The translations under genes and the position numbers were made by a program. This document shows positions 60,316 to 64,000 of a stretch of DNA of 64,000 nucleotides, piece after piece. Every line of letters starts with the position of its first letter. The first letter of the stretch is position 1. The stretch is from Peribacillus sp. Bi96 (lineage in GTDB: Bacteria; Bacillota; Bacilli; Bacillales; DSM-1321): contig NZ_CAKKLV010000010.1 of NCBI RefSeq assembly GCF_918698115.1, positions 62,001 to 126,000 of the forward strand. The letters are read 5' to 3'. Below the pieces are notes generated by a model, which saw only the letters and a list, made by a program, of their open reading frames with translations, was not told where the DNA came from and searched no databases.

Positions 60316-60370
60316 CGTTTGGCTATCGGGAAAAAAGCTACCGATTACCGTCAGATCATATGTTATTTTG

Positions 60371-60853
60371 CTACTTTCCCTTCCATTCAAAAACGATCTT
60401 CCAATCTTCATCAGGAATCGATTCTGCCAACATATCCTCTTCCTCGAATACGAAACGCCATGGCATGCTTGAAAGGGCTGGTAACTCACCCAGCTTTGAT
60501 AAATCAAATGCCTTTTTGGCCAATAATTCCCCGTTATTATCCACCAAAAGTAAATGAACGATATTGAACTCGACAGCTTTCTCCAATGAATTTCGTAGAA
60601 AAGCAACTATGAATACATCACCCTCCATCCTCGTAAGCTTTACGCCGGATATGGAAATTTGGTTCGGTTTTAATGATGGCAGTCTTTGATGATGGAATTT
60701 GTATACATATTCTTCTTGCTTGGACGCTTCCCAATCATTGTGAAACACCAAAGAAGTTTGAACAACGTCTTCCTGGGTGACAATCTCATTTTCTGAAGCT
60801 AACATATTTCTCCCTTCAATAACCCTTTTATCTCTTTTTCCAAATAAACTCAC
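60371..60853 (-). CDS. slaP: SlaP-like accessory Sec system S-layer assembly protein, single SLAP domain
   Basis: A 160-aa soluble protein without signal or TM segment. The central part (about 45-155) with HHQRLPSLKPNQISISGVKL, FIVAFLRNSLEKAV and MPWRFVFEEEDM corresponds, as I recall it, to the SLAP domain of B. anthracis SlaP, the partner of SecA2 in S-layer protein export. Characterised SlaP proteins carry a duplicated domain and are about twice this size; here only one unit is seen. Its ATG overlaps the secA2 stop by 4 bp, which strongly supports joint action. No S-layer gene lies within the window. Confidence 0.75.
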   Translation of the reverse strand: MSLFGKRDKRVIEGRNMLASENEIVTQEDVVQTSLVFHNDWEASKQEEYVYKFHHQRLPSLKPNQISISGVKLTRMEGDVFIVAFLRNSLEKAVEFNIVHLLLVDNNGELLAKKAFDLSKLGELPALSSMPWRFVFEEEDMLAESIPDEDWKIVFEWKGK

Positions 60854-63231
60854 CGTTCATCACTCTCCAAAGCCGCTTCATCTAACTGATTGCTTTTTAC
60901 GTATTCCATAAAATGAATGCTGATCTCCGACTCTATTTTACATAATAGAAGATTGAATTGATTAAGCGCTTCTTTTTCAAACAACATATATGAGTCCTGT
61001 TGTCCATACCCGCTTAAACTAATGCCTTCCTTCAAACTATTCATTACGTCTAAATGGTTCATCCAATTAGTATCAATATGCTGCAGCATGAAAGCACGCA
61101 GCTGATTTCCCCATTCTGCATCGTGCTGGAACATTACTAGTATCGATTCCATTTCACCTAAGGCATCCAACGCTTTTCCCTCGACGATTCGACCTTCTAG
61201 ATCCTTCAAATCATTCGCTTGCCAATCCAGTGTTAGGAAGACAAGGGAAAGCTCTTCAATAAAGGAAGTCACATCCGGTTCTTCTATTTGCTCAGAGTAA
61301 TATTTCTCCACAAGCCTGTGAATGTACTTTTCGATATATTCAAGTAAAATGGTCAACATCCCGCCAGATTCCATATCAAGGATACGATCTCTCATCGTGT
61401 AAATGATTTTACTCTGTTCATTCAATACATCTTCCAACTTCAATAAGTGGTTACGGCTTGAATGATGCAACTGCTCAATCGTTTCCTGCACCTTTTTCAC
61501 GAATTTATCGGGTGCAGGGCCCATCACCAATCCGTTTTCATTCGTTTTGATCTTCTTTTTATATCGTTCGACTTCTTCTTCATCATAGTAATCAAACAAA
61601 TCATCTTCTAAAGAAATGATGAATTGTGAGGAACCTGGATCACCTTGTCGGCCGGAACGTCCCCTTAGCTGCATATCAATTCGATTACTCTCGTGCCGCT
61701 CCGTACCTATGATATGAAGTCCGCCCAACTCCTTTACAGAGTCGTCCAGTATTATATCCGTTCCTCTTCCAGCCATGTTCGTAGCCAGCATGACTTGATT
61801 TTTTTGTCCGGCATTGGCGATGATTTCCGCTTCATCTTCTTCCGTCTTTGCATTGAGAATCTGATGCTTGATTTTTACCTTATCTAAATGAATCGATATT
61901 TTTTCAGATTGCTCAATGGATGTCGTCCCGATCAGAATAGGTCTACCTTCTTCATGAATCCGCTTTACTTCCGTGACGATTTTATTGATTTTGCTGATAT
62001 CATCCTTATAAATCAGATCGATTGCGTCAAATCGATTAACGGGCCTATTAGTTGAAATTTCAATGACGGGAAGCTGATATGTTTCCCAGAATTCCGCCTT
62101 AGCAGGCAGTGCACTACCTGTCATCCCAGACAGTGAATGATATAAACGGAAATAATTTTGGATGGTAATCGAAGCCTGTGTTTCATTTTCTTCAGAAATC
62201 TCCAAGCCCTCTTTTGCCTCAATTGCTTGTTGTAGCCCATTACTGAAGCTTCTTCCTTCCATCACCCTGCCTGTGAATTTATCGATTAATGATATCTGTC
62301 CATCCCTGACAATATAGTCCACATCCAATTTCATGATCGCACGGGCTTTGAGCGCCTGTGTTGCATTATGTAATAACTCTTGATGCTCCAGTTCATACAA
62401 ATTGTCGATGCCAAAAGCTTCTTCAATCTTGGAAGCACCTCGATCAGTGAAAAAGACAGCCTTTGATTCAATGAAAATTTCATAATCTTCTTTTTCTATA
62501 AATGACTTCAAGATTTCTGCCGTGATCTGATGAAGCTCGGTTCCGTCATTTGACTTGCCCGCAATGATTAATGGCGTCCTCGCTTCATCAATCAAGATAC
62601 TGTCAATCTCATCGACTATGGCAAATTGATGCCCTCTTTGCACTTTTTCCTCTTTACGGAAAACCATATTATCACGCAAATAATCGAAGCCGTACTCCGT
62701 TGCCGTTCCATACGTGATATCTGCCGCATAAGCTTCACGTTTTGCAGTAGGATCCATTCGGGAAATGTTCAAACCAACCGTCAGTCCTAGAAATTCATGA
62801 ATTTCCCCCATTAATTCCATATCACGTCTGGCCAGATATTCATTGGCCGTAATGATATGGACACCCTTCCCATCAAGTGCTTGTAAATAGCTAGGCAAAG
62901 TAGAGACAAGCGTCTTCCCCTCGCCCGTATTCATTTGTGCGATGCCCCCTTCATTCAAGACAAAACCTCCAGCAATCTGAACGTCATAATGCCTAAGATT
63001 CAGCACTCGTTTAGAGGCCTCACGAACCACCGCAAAAGCCTCGATTTGGATATTCATTTTATGTTCCCCAGCATCCAAAGCGTTTTTAAATTTTTCCTTC
63101 ATTCCGCTTAGTTCTTGATCTGAGTATGTTTCATATTTACCTTCTAGTCGATTCACATCTTCTACAAACTTATAAATGCGCTTTAAGTCTTTAGAGCCTT
63201 CTTTGAAGAACTTTTTCATACTCGATAGCAT
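60850..63231 (-). CDS. secA2: SecA2, accessory Sec ATPase
   Basis: A 793-aa SecA homologue. ATPase motifs are intact: MNTGEGKTLVST (about 100-111), [33 protein letters not shown] and [12 protein letters not shown]. It is 44 aa shorter than the housekeeping SecA at 18158 and ends in an acidic tail (LDEAALESDER) without the CxCxSGxxxxxCHG zinc motif, the usual difference between SecA2 and SecA1. ATG at 63231 follows GGAGAGAG. Operon with slaP by a 4-bp overlap. In B. anthracis the pair exports S-layer proteins; the substrate here is not known. Confidence 0.93.
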   Translation of the reverse strand: MLSSMKKFFKEGSKDLKRIYKFVEDVNRLEGKYETYSDQELSGMKEKFKNALDAGEHKMNIQIEAFAVVREASKRVLNLRHYDVQIAGGFVLNEGGIAQMNTGEGKTLVSTLPSYLQALDGKGVHIITANEYLARRDMELMGEIHEFLGLTVGLNISRMDPTAKREAYAADITYGTATEYGFDYLRDNMVFRKEEKVQRGHQFAIVDEIDSILIDEARTPLIIAGKSNDGTELHQITAEILKSFIEKEDYEIFIESKAVFFTDRGASKIEEAFGIDNLYELEHQELLHNATQALKARAIMKLDVDYIVRDGQISLIDKFTGRVMEGRSFSNGLQQAIEAKEGLEISEENETQASITIQNYFRLYHSLSGMTGSALPAKAEFWETYQLPVIEISTNRPVNRFDAIDLIYKDDISKINKIVTEVKRIHEEGRPILIGTTSIEQSEKISIHLDKVKIKHQILNAKTEEDEAEIIANAGQKNQVMLATNMAGRGTDIILDDSVKELGGLHIIGTERHESNRIDMQLRGRSGRQGDPGSSQFIISLEDDLFDYYDEEEVERYKKKIKTNENGLVMGPAPDKFVKKVQETIEQLHHSSRNHLLKLEDVLNEQSKIIYTMRDRILDMESGGMLTILLEYIEKYIHRLVEKYYSEQIEEPDVTSFIEELSLVFLTLDWQANDLKDLEGRIVEGKALDALGEMESILVMFQHDAEWGNQLRAFMLQHIDTNWMNHLDVMNSLKEGISLSGYGQQDSYMLFEKEALNQFNLLLCKIESEISIHFMEYVKSNQLDEAALESDER

Positions 63232-63362
63232 AGGGTTCTCTCTCCTATTTCAATTGACCTCTAGTGAAATTATATCAGTTATATATTTACTGTTTATTAA
63301 TTATCACCTATATATTGTAATTAATAGAAAATCTTTTTGCGCAGAAATCCATGCATAAAAGC

Positions 63363-63400
63363 TTCCCTCCTTCTTGAATACCAGGAAGGGGGTTTTTTTA
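63363..63400 (+). terminator. Rightward terminator-like hairpin between secA2 and the phosphatase gene
   Basis: CCTCCTTC-N11-GAAGGGGG stem followed by seven T residues, oriented rightwards although no rightward gene precedes it. It could be an attenuator in the phosphatase leader or a decayed remnant. Confidence 0.6.
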
Positions 63401-63451
63401 TGGATTTTAACAAATAATAGGAAGACTTTCACCCAAAATGGAGGATTACAG

Positions 63452-64000
63452 ATGAAGAAGACATCCAGAAGATTCATTCATGAACTTGCCCAGGCCCATC
63501 GCTTTGGAATACTCGTTCTTTTTTGCCTTATTTGCATGAACTCTCCCATTCAGGCAGAAACGAAAAATGCCCCCAAAAATGTCATCTTGCTAATTGGCGA
63601 CGGCATGGGGCTAGGTGCAATAGAAATCGCCCGACAATTGGAATATGGAAAAACAGGTGTATTACATTTGGAAAAACTGGAGCACGTCGCCCTGATGCGC
63701 ACATATTCCGCCAATAATTATGTCACCGACTCGGCAGCAGGTGGGTCCGCGATTGCCACCGGAATAAAAACCAACAATGAAATGATCGGTGTTAATGCAA
63801 AAGGTGAGGAGGCAGACAGTATATTGGATGCATTTCAGGCGAATGGAAAAAAAGTCGGGATCATTTCAACAAATATGGTAGTCGATGCCACTCCCGCTGC
63901 CTTTGGTGCAAGTGTATCCAACCGCTGGACTGGCGGAGCACATATCGCGAGGCAACTCTTTGATAACCAAATTGACGTCATCCTCGGCGGAGGTGCCAGC
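63452..64000 (+). CDS. Alkaline phosphatase, secreted (5' part only)
   Basis: The first 183 codons of a PhoA-family alkaline phosphatase; the frame stays open to the right edge. A signal peptide (about 1-36, ending MNSPIQAET) is followed by KNVILLIGDGMG with the first metal-binding Asp and by YVTDSAAGGSAIATG, where Ser is the phosphorylated nucleophile. Then GKKVGIISTNMVVDATPAAFGA is seen, with the Thr/Pro block of the family, and a truncated GGGA end. ATG at 63452 is preceded by GGAGG. It probably scavenges phosphate outside the cell; PhoP boxes were not convincing. Confidence 0.92.
   Translation, partial: MKKTSRRFIHELAQAHRFGILVLFCLICMNSPIQAETKNAPKNVILLIGDGMGLGAIEIARQLEYGKTGVLHLEKLEHVALMRTYSANNYVTDSAAGGSAIATGIKTNNEMIGVNAKGEEADSILDAFQANGKKVGIISTNMVVDATPAAFGASVSNRWTGGAHIARQLFDNQIDVILGGGAS

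Noticed and set aside
63523..63717. 64-codon frame at the right edge
   Set aside because: Other-frame shadow of the truncated alkaline phosphatase, which has the signal peptide, RBS and active-site motif.
1..64000. CRISPR arrays, tRNA/rRNA genes, prophage, toxin-antitoxin or defence islands
   Set aside because: Searched by eye for regular short repeats, cloverleaf-like ends, integrases and known defence domains; none found in this syntenic core region.

Overview
The window comes from a low-GC, endospore-former-type Bacillota chromosome, most like Bacillaceae (Bacillus or Peribacillus type). Gene order follows the Bacillus subtilis uvrB-csbA-minJ-ctpB-ftsXE-cccB-yvjA-prfB-secA-hpf-fliTSD-flaG-hag-csrA-fliW-flgLKNM-yvyF-comF-degV-degUS-yvyE-tag region almost gene for gene. 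Start codons, AGGAGG-type ribosome binding sites, SigA/SigD promoters and short intrinsic terminators are all of Bacillus type. The genus is inferred from synteny only. I see no rRNA, tRNA, CRISPR array, intact prophage or intact IS element.

Layout. 1-2.5 kb: 5' end of uvrB, csbA and a catalase. 2.7-9.1 kb: an insertion relative to B. subtilis, with an MMPL transporter, a YceI-family lipid-binding protein and a Fur-controlled divergent siderophore-uptake locus (yfhA, yfiZ / yfiY). 9.1-18 kb: minJ, ctpB, a secreted M23 peptidase next to ftsX-ftsE, cccB, yvjA and a frameshifted prfB. 18-23 kb: secA, then a small regulatory island with sinR, a convergent unlisted sinI preceded by what I read as a cyclic-di-GMP-I riboswitch, and a zinc-ribbon gene behind five SinR-like boxes, then hpf. 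23-33 kb: late flagellar genes (fliT, fliS, fliD, flaG, hag, csrA, fliW, yviE, flgL, flgK, flgN, flgM, yvyF) with three SigD promoters. 33-40 kb: comFC/comFA, degV, degU/degS, yvyE.

39.9-60 kb is a cell-envelope polymer region. It holds two LytR-CpsA-Psr transferases, tagO, tagA, two GT4 glycosyltransferases, an O-antigen-ligase-like polymerase, a MurJ/Wzx-like flippase, tagH/tagG, two tandem glycerophosphotransferases, tagD/tagB, a LysM-NlpC/P60 endopeptidase and an LtaS-family protein with Ser where Thr is normally the nucleophile. 60-64 kb has an accessory Sec pair (secA2 plus a short S-layer-assembly protein, slaP) and the start of an alkaline phosphatase that runs off the window.

The genes fit together as a control circuit for cell surface and lifestyle: motility (SigD/FlgM, CsrA/FliW, DegSU), matrix switching (SinR/SinI, apparently with c-di-GMP input), wall growth (FtsEX, MinJ, WalR-type site) and wall polymer or S-layer assembly. 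The most notable observation is the c-di-GMP aptamer in front of sinI together with the SinR-box cluster in front of the adjacent zinc-ribbon gene. Two copies of a GC-rich Bacillaceae interspersed repeat and an IS1182-like transposase remnant are the only mobile-type sequences seen.
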